From contig JARLHY010000034.1 in assembly GCA_031292015.1 (NCBI GenBank), forward strand, positions 1 to 55,472: DNA of 55,472 nt, in the 5' to 3' direction. Origin of the DNA: Negativicutes bacterium (GTDB lineage Bacteria; Bacillota_C; Negativicutes; Sporomusales_B; JARLHX01). Numbering within the stretch: the stretch's first letter is position 1; every line of letters begins with the position of its first letter. Positions 18,082 through 25,357 of this stretch are shown piece after piece. Made by a program: the position numbers and the translations under genes. The notes under the pieces were generated by a model, which was given only the letters and a program-made list of their open reading frames with translations, made no database searches and was not told the origin of the DNA.

Positions 18082-19074
18082 CTAACGGTACCGGACCTTT
18101 GTGCCGAGTCCCAGCTTTTTCGCTTTTTCAAAAATCAGGTTTCCCAGGGCAATGTCATTGAGCGACAGGCCCCGGTGCCAGAATAAAATCCGTTCCTGGT
18201 CATTTTCCCGGCCCTGCTTCTTGCCGGCGATAATCTCGCCCAGTTCACCGTAAAGCGTCTCTTCCGACAGCTTGCCGCTGTCCACATGGCGCCGCAGGCT
18301 GCCGAACAGGCCGCCCTTGCACTGGCCCCAGTCGTCGACAACCATCTTGTCCATGATGTCGGTCAAGGACAGTTCCACCGCGCTGATTGTCCCGTAGGGC
18401 ACAACGAAGGTTCCGGGCGTAACCCATTCGGTCTTCAGCAGCACTTCAGGATCGATAAGTCTGGTTGCCTCTACCATGATATCGGCACCCTTCAGGCATT
18501 CCTCACTGGAGGAAACTGCTTTGACCGGCTTGCCCAGATGGTCACTGAGGCGGGCGGCAAAATCGTTCATCGACTCAGGCCGCCTGCTGTTTACCCGTAT
18601 TTCTTCAAAATCAAAGATTTGATCCAGTAGAACCACGTTCCACCAGGCCGTGCCGCGGGATCCCAGATGACCCAGCACCTTGCTGTTTTTGCGCGCCAGG
18701 TGTTTGGCCCCAAGGGCGGTCAAGGCCCCGGTCCGCATATTGGTAATTTCGGTGGCGTCTACAATCGCCAGCGGCACGCCGGTCCGGGGATCGTAAAGAT
18801 TAATCAGCGCCAATTCAGAAGGCAGACCCAATTTGTAATTATGTACATAATCGCCGACAACCTTAACACCGGCCACATTCAAAGGTTCGATATAGCCTCT
18901 GAGAATATTGAAATGACCGTGAAACTCAGGGTTTGGAATCAAGTGTACCCGCGGTTCAATGACAACCTGTCGGTTGCCTTGAGCCATTAGGCTGTCTTCC
19001 ACCGCAGCCAATATCTCTTGATTCGTCAGCTGCATTTCCTCGATATCCAAGCCATTGATAAACATAATGTCCAT
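18082..19074 (-). CDS. Ornithine cyclodeaminase / mu-crystallin family protein
   Basis: A 330-residue Rossmann-fold protein. It has the family's N-terminal lysine-bearing strand (GVKVVGDYVHNYKLGLPSEL), the LAIVDATEITNMRTGALTALGAKHLA block that contacts substrate and NAD, and a late VVDDWGQCKGG motif. The dinucleotide loop reads GHLGSRGTA instead of the usual GxGxxA/G. OCD relatives include ornithine cyclodeaminase, ketimine reductases and N-(1-carboxyethyl)-diamine synthases (SbnB). As the first gene of the urocanate operon it may act on a glutamate-derived or imino intermediate, but no specific reaction can be assigned. The ATG follows GAGGGGTATTCT. Confidence 0.85.
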   Translation of the reverse strand: MDIMFINGLDIEEMQLTNQEILAAVEDSLMAQGNRQVVIEPRVHLIPNPEFHGHFNILRGYIEPLNVAGVKVVGDYVHNYKLGLPSELALINLYDPRTGVPLAIVDATEITNMRTGALTALGAKHLARKNSKVLGHLGSRGTAWWNVVLLDQIFDFEEIRVNSRRPESMNDFAARLSDHLGKPVKAVSSSEECLKGADIMVEATRLIDPEVLLKTEWVTPGTFVVPYGTISAVELSLTDIMDKMVVDDWGQCKGGLFGSLRRHVDSGKLSEETLYGELGEIIAGKKQGRENDQERILFWHRGLSLNDIALGNLIFEKAKKLGLGTKVRYR

Positions 19075-19149
19075 AGAATACCCCTCACTTTATTCATCTT
19101 CTGACAAACCCGGCGCCATCCGGCCAAAACAATAGATCTCTTCGTGTTA

Positions 19150-19155
19150 ATTATA
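19150..19155 (-). promoter_or_regulatory. Candidate -10 box of the urocanate operon
   Basis: A perfect TATAAT on the minus strand about 75 nt before the operon's first ATG. The hexamer 17 nt upstream (TGTTCA) is a poor -35, as expected for an activator-dependent promoter under CdaR/PucR-type control. Confidence 0.45.
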
Positions 19156-19302
19156 TTGATTGGGCGAAAAAATGAACATGTGTTATTTGACAAAGAAAAA
19201 AGTAACCCCTTGGGCTTTTCGCACAAGAGCCTACCTTTTGCACATTTCAAGCTGAGCGGCCCACCTCATGACACCCCGGAGGGCTGATCAGGCAATAAAA
19301 TA

Positions 19303-19328
19303 AAGCGGCCTTTGCTGAAAAACCGCTT
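19303..19328 (-). terminator. Terminator of the CdaR-type regulator gene
   Basis: AAGCGG/CCGCTT arms with a 14-nt loop are followed on the minus strand by TATTTTATT. The stem is short, so strength is doubtful. Confidence 0.55.
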
Positions 19329-19353
19329 GAAGCACTATTCTCAGGCTGTTTTA

Positions 19354-20511
19354 TTATTTGCTTAACCGCCATATTTTTATCAGCAGCAAATACTGGAGTT
19401 TGTTCGTCGGAATGGTAAATTTGCCTTCAGTCAGTTCATTCAGTTTATCCAGCCGGTACCGCAGGGTATTTCTGTGGATGAACAGTTTGGCGGTTGTTTC
19501 ATTGACATCACCGTTGGTATCCAGGTATGCCTCAAGGGTTTTTAACAAGTCGGTGCCTTTTGTCCGGTCATAGTCAATGATCTTCCCTATCCAGGAAGAA
19601 AATAGCATCCCAATATTGGGATTGTCCCGGAGAGAAGGCAGCAACAGGAAAATGCCCAAATCCTTATAATCGATTACCCGGTCCTTGCCGAAAGCAACCC
19701 GGCCGATGGTGACCGCATCGACAGCTTCCTGATAACTCAGCCGCAGCTCCGGCAAGTTTTTGCATATGCGGCCCAACCCGATCGTGGTTGTGACACCCGC
19801 TATTTTTTCCGATAAGCTATCCTGTATCTTTTTCGCCACAAGCCGCAGCGTTTTTTCATAATCGGCGCCACTCTTGTCCGGCAGCGGAACAAGAACAATC
19901 AGCTTGTCGCTCCGCGGGATCAGAATAAATTTCAGGTCTACAGCCAGCGTCGTGACCAGATACATCTGTTCCCGAATTTCGGCGATGTATCGTTCATCCT
20001 TCTCCAGGGCAAGATTCACAAAATTATCGATATCAATGACGATAAGCCCCATTGTTTGGTTGAAGTCGACATCCAGGCTGCTGGCAACAAGCTTTTCGTC
20101 GGCATTCCCTTCCCCGGTCAAGAGATCGTAGATAAAATCGATCCGTTTTCTGGTATTGGCGTCGGAAAGCTGTTGTTGCTTATATAATTCCAGCGACAAC
20201 AGGCTCACAATAAATTCCTGCATGACTTGATCGATATGGAGTTGCTGCTTTTTGCCGGAGATCAGGTGAACATTTGCTTTCACTTCATTGTTGTATATTA
20301 TGGGGGCCGTAGTCAAAGTCAGGCTGTCCGATGAATCCGCATCCCCGGCTTTCGCCAGAATCATGCCTTTGGGGTCCTGAACCACGACGGCGTGGCTATA
20401 ACGGGCGACTATATCCACCAGCGCCTGCAGGCCCCCGCTTTCCAGCACACATTGGGTCAGTTCGCACTGACAACGGATTGCTTCAGGATAATTAGAAAGT
20501 GTTAGGTCCAT
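19354..20511 (-). CDS. CdaR/PucR-family transcriptional regulator
   Basis: A 385-residue cytosolic regulator. Residues 15-130 form a sensor region (ESGGLQALVDIVARYSHAVVVQDPKG), followed by a degenerate GGDEF-like CdaR domain (MGLIVIDIDNFVNLALEKDERY; TTIGLGRICKNLPELRLSYQEA) and a C-terminal HTH_30 (VNETTAKLFIHRNTLRYRLDKL). The family activates catabolic genes for sugar diacids, purines or proline. It is upstream of the urocanate operon on the same strand, with its own weak terminator between, so it is the best candidate for its activator. It follows the ArsC-like gene by 23 nt and is probably co-transcribed with it. Confidence 0.88.
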   Translation of the reverse strand: MDLTLSNYPEAIRCQCELTQCVLESGGLQALVDIVARYSHAVVVQDPKGMILAKAGDADSSDSLTLTTAPIIYNNEVKANVHLISGKKQQLHIDQVMQEFIVSLLSLELYKQQQLSDANTRKRIDFIYDLLTGEGNADEKLVASSLDVDFNQTMGLIVIDIDNFVNLALEKDERYIAEIREQMYLVTTLAVDLKFILIPRSDKLIVLVPLPDKSGADYEKTLRLVAKKIQDSLSEKIAGVTTTIGLGRICKNLPELRLSYQEAVDAVTIGRVAFGKDRVIDYKDLGIFLLLPSLRDNPNIGMLFSSWIGKIIDYDRTKGTDLLKTLEAYLDTNGDVNETTAKLFIHRNTLRYRLDKLNELTEGKFTIPTNKLQYLLLIKIWRLSK

Positions 20512-20534
20512 AACCGGCTACTCCTTCATCCTTT

Positions 20535-20978
20535 TCACGGCGAAGACGGATTCTTCATACTCTCCCCAAAGGTGGCGATGATCCAGTTCCTGGCCTCATC
20601 CCTTGTCTTGCGGACCCGGGCAAGTACTTGTTCGTGGTTTTTTTCCGGGGACTCTAGCTGGCAATCGTCGAAGCTCACCTGCAAATACGCTTTACAATTG
20701 GGCAAAAATTTGTAGATGTTTTGTGAAACAGAGTCTATGCTGACAACATAATCCAGCGTCATATCGCGGAATTCGTCGATGCTTTTCGAACGGTGGGTGA
20801 ATAAATCGATCCCTATTTCCCCCATCGCTTTGATCACGCCGCTGTTTACTCTTCCTGGCTTTACCCCGGCGCTGTATGCCTCGAACCTTTCCTGATACAA
20901 AACCCGCAGCAAGCCCTCCAGCATTTGTGAGCAGCCGGAATTATCGGAGTCTACGAATAAAACCCTTTGTTTTTTCAT
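20535..20978 (-). CDS. Arsenate reductase/low-molecular-weight phosphatase-like protein with lost active site
   Basis: A 147-residue protein matching thioredoxin-coupled ArsC/LMW phosphatases along its length: VLFV at the first strand, SQMLEGLLR, FEAYSAGVKPG-x-VNSGVIKAMGEIGID and SKSIDEF. The phosphate loop, normally C-x-x-NSCRSQ, reads DSDNSGCSQ. The nucleophilic Cys is Asp, the second Cys is Gly and the Arg is Cys. The resolving Cys of the usual VCD segment is also gone (VVSIDSVSQ). It cannot work as a cysteine phosphatase or arsenate reductase, so a binding or regulatory role is inferred, possibly with the CdaR regulator 23 nt downstream. The ATG at 20978 is used; a GTG lies 15 nt upstream. 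Confidence 0.8.
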   Translation of the reverse strand: MKKQRVLFVDSDNSGCSQMLEGLLRVLYQERFEAYSAGVKPGRVNSGVIKAMGEIGIDLFTHRSKSIDEFRDMTLDYVVSIDSVSQNIYKFLPNCKAYLQVSFDDCQLESPEKNHEQVLARVRKTRDEARNWIIATFGESMKNPSSP

Positions 20979-21087
20979 GACATTCTTCACCACGTACAGG
21001 TTAATGTTCCATTTGCCTGTTCAGGATAACCCGTGCTAAATTCTGTAAATCATCAGTCTTTCAACTGCTGTTTTCGACATAAAAAAA

Positions 21088-21143
21088 TGAAGTCCTTTAA
21101 ACTCGCCACCAGCCAAACCACGCTGTGGCGGATAAGGACTTCA
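21088..21143 (-). terminator. Large terminator-like hairpin behind a gene relic
   Basis: Outer arms TGAAGTCCTT (21088-21097) and AAGGACTTCA (21134-21143) enclose a second, imperfect stem (CGCCAC/GTGGCG). On the minus strand the structure ends in seven T residues after CAT. It sits 10 nt past the stop of the CobC-like relic at 21153-21224. The rest of the 350-nt gap 20979-21328 shows no gene. Confidence 0.65.
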
Positions 21144-21152
21144 CGTCTGCGT

Positions 21153-21224
21153 TTACCACATCCGCTGCTCATCCGGCTCCTGCTGCTGAAGGTGGTGAGT
21201 ATCGTTGACCAGCGATATCAGAGC
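21153..21224 (-). pseudogene. 3' remnant of a histidine-phosphatase (CobC-like) gene
   Basis: This frame reads ALISLVNDTHHLQQQEPDEQRMW then stop. The first 14 residues are identical to the C-terminal part of the CobC protein encoded at 27940-28584, and the DNA at 21182-21224 matches that gene nearly base for base. Nothing of the catalytic domain is left upstream. It is followed by its own terminator hairpin. It is either the deletion scar of a second phosphatase gene or a local duplication of the cobC 3' end. Confidence 0.7.
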
Positions 21225-21328
21225 AAAAAAACCAGCCGCATTTTTCGGCAAGCCTAGGGCTGCATCAACCCTTCCGGGGAACACCTGCTATTCAACGCCT
21301 TTACCGATACCAGCTTTGCCTGACAGCG

Positions 21329-22564
21329 TCAGCCTGAGAAATACCGCAGCACTGCCGCCAACGAGGGCACATTTCCTTCCATCGTTATAAAATCCGCGAG
21401 CAGCGGGCTGCGCGAAGCCGCTTTGACCATACCGGATTTGTTTTCGATGGTTTGGATCATTTTGTCGATTTCAGCCAAGACCGCTTGATCCAGTTTCTCC
21501 GTTGTTCCAAAATCAAACAAAACTCGCGGCGTTCCGGTCAGATATTCTTCCAGTTCTATGGCCAGCGAACGGCAGCTTGTCAGTGTAAGACTGGAATTGA
21601 CGGCCACCAGGATCAGTTTGTTGTCCAGGCTGATCTGATAAGGCGGCAGATATTCCGGAGCGGCCCCCGACAGAGATGTGGGGTCATCGCTCCCTTTCAA
21701 TTTTCGGACAAGGGCCATATGCTTGTCGTGGTCAAATTTTTGCTGCAAAACGTTGTTCAATACAGCCGCGACCTTCTCCTGGTTGATCGGTTTGATAATA
21801 AAATGTCTGGCGCCCCGCTCCAGAGCATCGACAACGACCCGTCGCTCTTCTATCGCACTGATCACGATGATCTTGGCTTCAGGAAAAGTAGCGATTATTT
21901 TCGACGTGGCCTCAGCGCCGCTCATTCCTTGCATGGTCAGATCCATGGTGACAATATCCGGCTTGCAGTGGGTGAACTCCACAAAAGCCTGCGCCCCGTT
22001 TGCCGCTTCGGCCGCCACCGTATGCCCCAGCGAAGTTACAATCTCCCGCAGGCTTTTCCGCGCCACCGCCGAGTCGTCGACAATAAGTATCCGTGCCATC
22101 CGGTTTTTCTCTCCTTCTGCTAGGCTGCTTCTGATTTCGCCTGCGTTCCCGTCAGCCTCTTTCAAGTTGCGCGCAAGTTTCCTGTACTCGCTGTGATCAA
22201 ACTCCTGGTGGAGCACGTTGTCAAGCACCGCCGAAATCTTCCCTGATGTAATCGGTTTGATGATATAATGTCTGGCACCCCGTTCCAGTGCGTCGAGAAT
22301 GACCTTGCGTTCCTCACTGGCGCTGATCACGATGATCTTGGCATCAGGAAAAGTGGCGACTATTTTGGACGTGGCCTCAGCTCCGCTCTCCCCTTTCATG
22401 GTTAAATCCATAGTAACAATATCGGGCCGGTGATATGTGTACTCAGCGAAAGCCTGCGCTCCATCCGCCGCCTCTGCCGCCACCGTGTGCCCCAGTTCAG
22501 TCAGGATCTTTCCCAGGGTTTTCCGCATAACAAAGGAATCGTCCACAATCAGTATCCGTGCCAC
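21329..22564 (-). CDS. Tandem twin-receiver response regulator with C-terminal STAS-like domain
   Basis: About 411 residues. Two CheY-like receivers (about 1-120 and 156-275) are near-identical repeats: each has ILIVDDS, DIVTMDLTM with the phospho-Asp, IIVISA and IIKPI with the conserved Lys. The last 100 residues (LILVAVNSSLTLTSCRSLAIELEEYL, VLFDFGTTEKLDQAVLAEI, in pieces) look like a STAS/anti-anti-sigma-type domain. A GTG at 22564 behind GGAGGG matches the start of the second receiver (MARILIVDD), so it is preferred over ATG 22582. It lies 25 nt after the hybrid CheA and is probably its phosphorylation target. Confidence 0.85.
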   Translation of the reverse strand: MARILIVDDSFVMRKTLGKILTELGHTVAAEAADGAQAFAEYTYHRPDIVTMDLTMKGESGAEATSKIVATFPDAKIIVISASEERKVILDALERGARHYIIKPITSGKISAVLDNVLHQEFDHSEYRKLARNLKEADGNAGEIRSSLAEGEKNRMARILIVDDSAVARKSLREIVTSLGHTVAAEAANGAQAFVEFTHCKPDIVTMDLTMQGMSGAEATSKIIATFPEAKIIVISAIEERRVVVDALERGARHFIIKPINQEKVAAVLNNVLQQKFDHDKHMALVRKLKGSDDPTSLSGAAPEYLPPYQISLDNKLILVAVNSSLTLTSCRSLAIELEEYLTGTPRVLFDFGTTEKLDQAVLAEIDKMIQTIENKSGMVKAASRSPLLADFITMEGNVPSLAAVLRYFSG

Positions 22565-22589
22565 TGCGCCCTCCGCCTCCATCTTTCGG

Positions 22590-25325
22590 TCACACTCGTT
22601 GTTTCAGAACTTCGTTAACCCTTTCCAGCAGCCGAACCCGGTCAAGTTTGAACTCGTAAAGATCAAATCCGGCCCGCAGTCCTTTTTCCTTGTTTCCCTC
22701 TCCGGTCAGGGAGGTCAGAGCGATGACCGGCAAATGCTTCAAGCTTTCACTGGCCCGGATTGCCCGCACCAATTCAATGCCGTTCATGAGCGGCATTTCG
22801 ATATCGCTGATTACCAGATCGACCGTCTGCCGCGACAACATTTCCAAAGCCTCGCGGCCATTTTCAGCCAGAATCACTTCATAACCGTCGCTTTCCAGAT
22901 AACTTCTGGTGGTTCTGGCAAAAAAGGGCGTATCCTCGGCCAGCAGGATCACCGCCTTCTTAGGTCCGGCGCCTGCTTCGGAATACTCTGGAGCAGTTTT
23001 ACTTGTTCCGCCGCTGCCCCGGACACAGTATTCCGGTGCCGCTTTTTCTATCAGCCCCGGGATATCCACCAACGTAACGATGGTGTCCCCCATCAGCGTA
23101 CAGCCGATAATGCCCTTGCCGCTGATCCCGCCGGTATCCAATTGTATGTCAGTCAAGACGGCGTCGACAATCTCTTCGGCAACAATTCCGATAGGATTCT
23201 TCACCAGTTTGGGCAGGATGACATAGACCTTGGCAAGACTGTTGTTTTTCCGCTTGCCTATTGGCAAATAATGCTCGGGACGGATCATCCTGACCGTCTT
23301 TCCCTGAAAGGAAAAATACTGCTTTGAGCCGATCTTCTGGATCCGCGTCAAGGCAACTTCCTCCACCCGTGCCACCATAGCCAGGTCAACACCGAGCAGT
23401 TCCCCTCCCGAACACTTAAACAGCAGCAAGTACTGCTGTTCTTTCAGGCGGTTTGCCTCCGCCGATTGTACCACTATCGGTTCCTTGGCGTTGTCCACCC
23501 GGCACAAGTCAGCCTTCGCCTTAAGGCCTTCCGGCTCAATGATCATGGCAATGCGGCCGTCGCCAAGCACCGTCACCCCGGAATAACAGCCGCAGCCGCT
23601 GAGCGCGGCCGGTACCGGTTTTACCAGTATCTCCTCTGTGTCATACACGCCATCCACCGTCAAGCCATAACTCAGAGCGCCGCTCTTGATCACAAGGATG
23701 CGGAAGGTCTGATTTTCGTCCGCAAAATACGGATAATTGTCTTCGCATTCCGTTTTCAGAATACTGGCCAGGCGGACCAGCGGCAATAACTGATCGCGCA
23801 GCCTCAGCACCGGGCTGGCTTGAATGAATTCGACCCGTTTTTCTTTTTTGTCGCCGGGCTGTATCAGAACAAGTTCCTTCACATTGGCCTGGGGTATGAC
23901 AAAGGCTTCACCCGCCACCTCGACGATAAACGCCGGAATGATGGCCAGCGTCAAAGGCAGGATCAGGCGAAACGTCGTCCCGGCCCCGGTTTCGCTGAGA
24001 ATTTCCACCTTTCCGCCCAATTTCTCGATATTGGTCTTGACGACATCCATGCCGACACCACGTCCGGAGATGTCGGTGACCCGCTCCGCGGTCGAAAATC
24101 CCGGCCGCATGATAAACTTCAGGATATCCGCCTCGCGCATCTGGGCGGCTTCCGTGTCGGAGATCCAACCGTTCAGAACCGCTTTGGCCCTGATTCTCTC
24201 TACATCTATCCCGGCTCCGTCATCGCGGATATCAATGATTACCCGCCCGCTTTCATGGTAGGCGTGGAGGACGACAGTACCTGTCGGAGATTTATTGCCG
24301 GCTATTCGCCTCTGGGGCGATTCGATTCCGTGGTCAAGGGCATTTCTCACCAGATGGGTAAGCGGATCGGCCAGAGCTTCAATGATCGAGCGGTCAAGTT
24401 CGACTGTCATGCCCTGCATGATCAGTTCAACCTCTTTATCCATCTTCCGGGCCAATTCACGGACAATGCGGGGAAACTTGTTAAAGACGTTGGCTATAGG
24501 CTGCATCCTAGTCTTCATGACTTTTTCCTGCAGGTTTGTGGTCAGGTTGTCAATTCCCTGGGCCACTGCATCCAGCTGAGGTACTTCCCTGCCGGCATTT
24601 TGAGTGATCCTGAGCAGCTGATTTCGCCGCAGAACCATCTCACCCACGATATTGAGCAAATCATCGAGCATCTCCACGCCGACCCGGACGCTCTCCCCCA
24701 TCCCCGCGGCTCTTGCCTTGCCATTAGCCCGCCGTCCGGGCTCATCCTGGTTTGCAGCCGGCGCAGCGGTCAAGACGCTTGCTGGGGCCGCCGGGACGAT
24801 TGTAGCTGTCGGAGCGGTCATCGGACCTGTTCCTGTCGGCAGAGGCTCCTCTGTGTCGGTCGCTGCCTGGCTTTCCAGCTCGGTGAGCTGATTCCACAGA
24901 TCCCAGGCCGAAACTCCGGACGCAGCCTGGACCGGCGTCGGTTTAGCCGCTTTTGGGAGAAAAGACCCAACGGCGCCGACATGAGGAGCGATATCGCAGA
25001 CTGCCTCTTCAGTCGGTCTGCTGATGAGGTCTTTGAGCACATCCGTCGCCGCCAGCAGCGCGTCGATCATCCCCGGCGTCACCTGGATTTCCTTGTCTCG
25101 AACTTTCCCAAATAGGCTCTCCATAGCATGGGACAGCTCCACAATTTTGCCCAGTTCAAAAAAACCCGCCGTGCCTTTTATACTGTGGACAGCCCGAAAA
25201 ACCCCATGAATCGTTTCGTCGTCGCAGTCGCCTGTCTCCATGCGCAACAAGCCTGCTTCCACCTCGCCGATATGAGTCTTCGCTTCCTGGATAAATTCGT
25301 TTAAAAGGTCACTGCTTTGTGTCAA
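22590..25325 (-). CDS. cheA: Hybrid CheA histidine kinase with two CheW modules and a receiver
   Basis: About 911 residues. Order: Hpt (AVHSIKGTAGFF, His near residue 47), an Ala/Pro-rich linker without a recognisable P2 domain, dimerisation helices (LLNIVGEMVLRRNQLL), ATPase (VRNALDHGIE, DIRDDGAGI, GRGVGMDVV, GAGTTFRLILPL), a first CheW-like P5, a second CheW-like module (LLLFKCSGGELLGVDLAMVARVEEV) and a C-terminal receiver (LAEDTPFF, VISDIEMP, ALTS, Lys in YEFKLD). It resembles CheA proteins of Pil/Chp or alternative-function systems. The TTG at 25325 is well placed behind AGGTGA; a GTG at 25334 is possible. It sits between an MCP and the twin-receiver gene. Confidence 0.93.
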   Translation of the reverse strand: MTQSSDLLNEFIQEAKTHIGEVEAGLLRMETGDCDDETIHGVFRAVHSIKGTAGFFELGKIVELSHAMESLFGKVRDKEIQVTPGMIDALLAATDVLKDLISRPTEEAVCDIAPHVGAVGSFLPKAAKPTPVQAASGVSAWDLWNQLTELESQAATDTEEPLPTGTGPMTAPTATIVPAAPASVLTAAPAANQDEPGRRANGKARAAGMGESVRVGVEMLDDLLNIVGEMVLRRNQLLRITQNAGREVPQLDAVAQGIDNLTTNLQEKVMKTRMQPIANVFNKFPRIVRELARKMDKEVELIMQGMTVELDRSIIEALADPLTHLVRNALDHGIESPQRRIAGNKSPTGTVVLHAYHESGRVIIDIRDDGAGIDVERIRAKAVLNGWISDTEAAQMREADILKFIMRPGFSTAERVTDISGRGVGMDVVKTNIEKLGGKVEILSETGAGTTFRLILPLTLAIIPAFIVEVAGEAFVIPQANVKELVLIQPGDKKEKRVEFIQASPVLRLRDQLLPLVRLASILKTECEDNYPYFADENQTFRILVIKSGALSYGLTVDGVYDTEEILVKPVPAALSGCGCYSGVTVLGDGRIAMIIEPEGLKAKADLCRVDNAKEPIVVQSAEANRLKEQQYLLLFKCSGGELLGVDLAMVARVEEVALTRIQKIGSKQYFSFQGKTVRMIRPEHYLPIGKRKNNSLAKVYVILPKLVKNPIGIVAEEIVDAVLTDIQLDTGGISGKGIIGCTLMGDTIVTLVDIPGLIEKAAPEYCVRGSGGTSKTAPEYSEAGAGPKKAVILLAEDTPFFARTTRSYLESDGYEVILAENGREALEMLSRQTVDLVISDIEMPLMNGIELVRAIRASESLKHLPVIALTSLTGEGNKEKGLRAGFDLYEFKLDRVRLLERVNEVLKQRV

Positions 25326-25357
25326 GCCACTCACCTATCTTAAATCAGACTAGCCCT

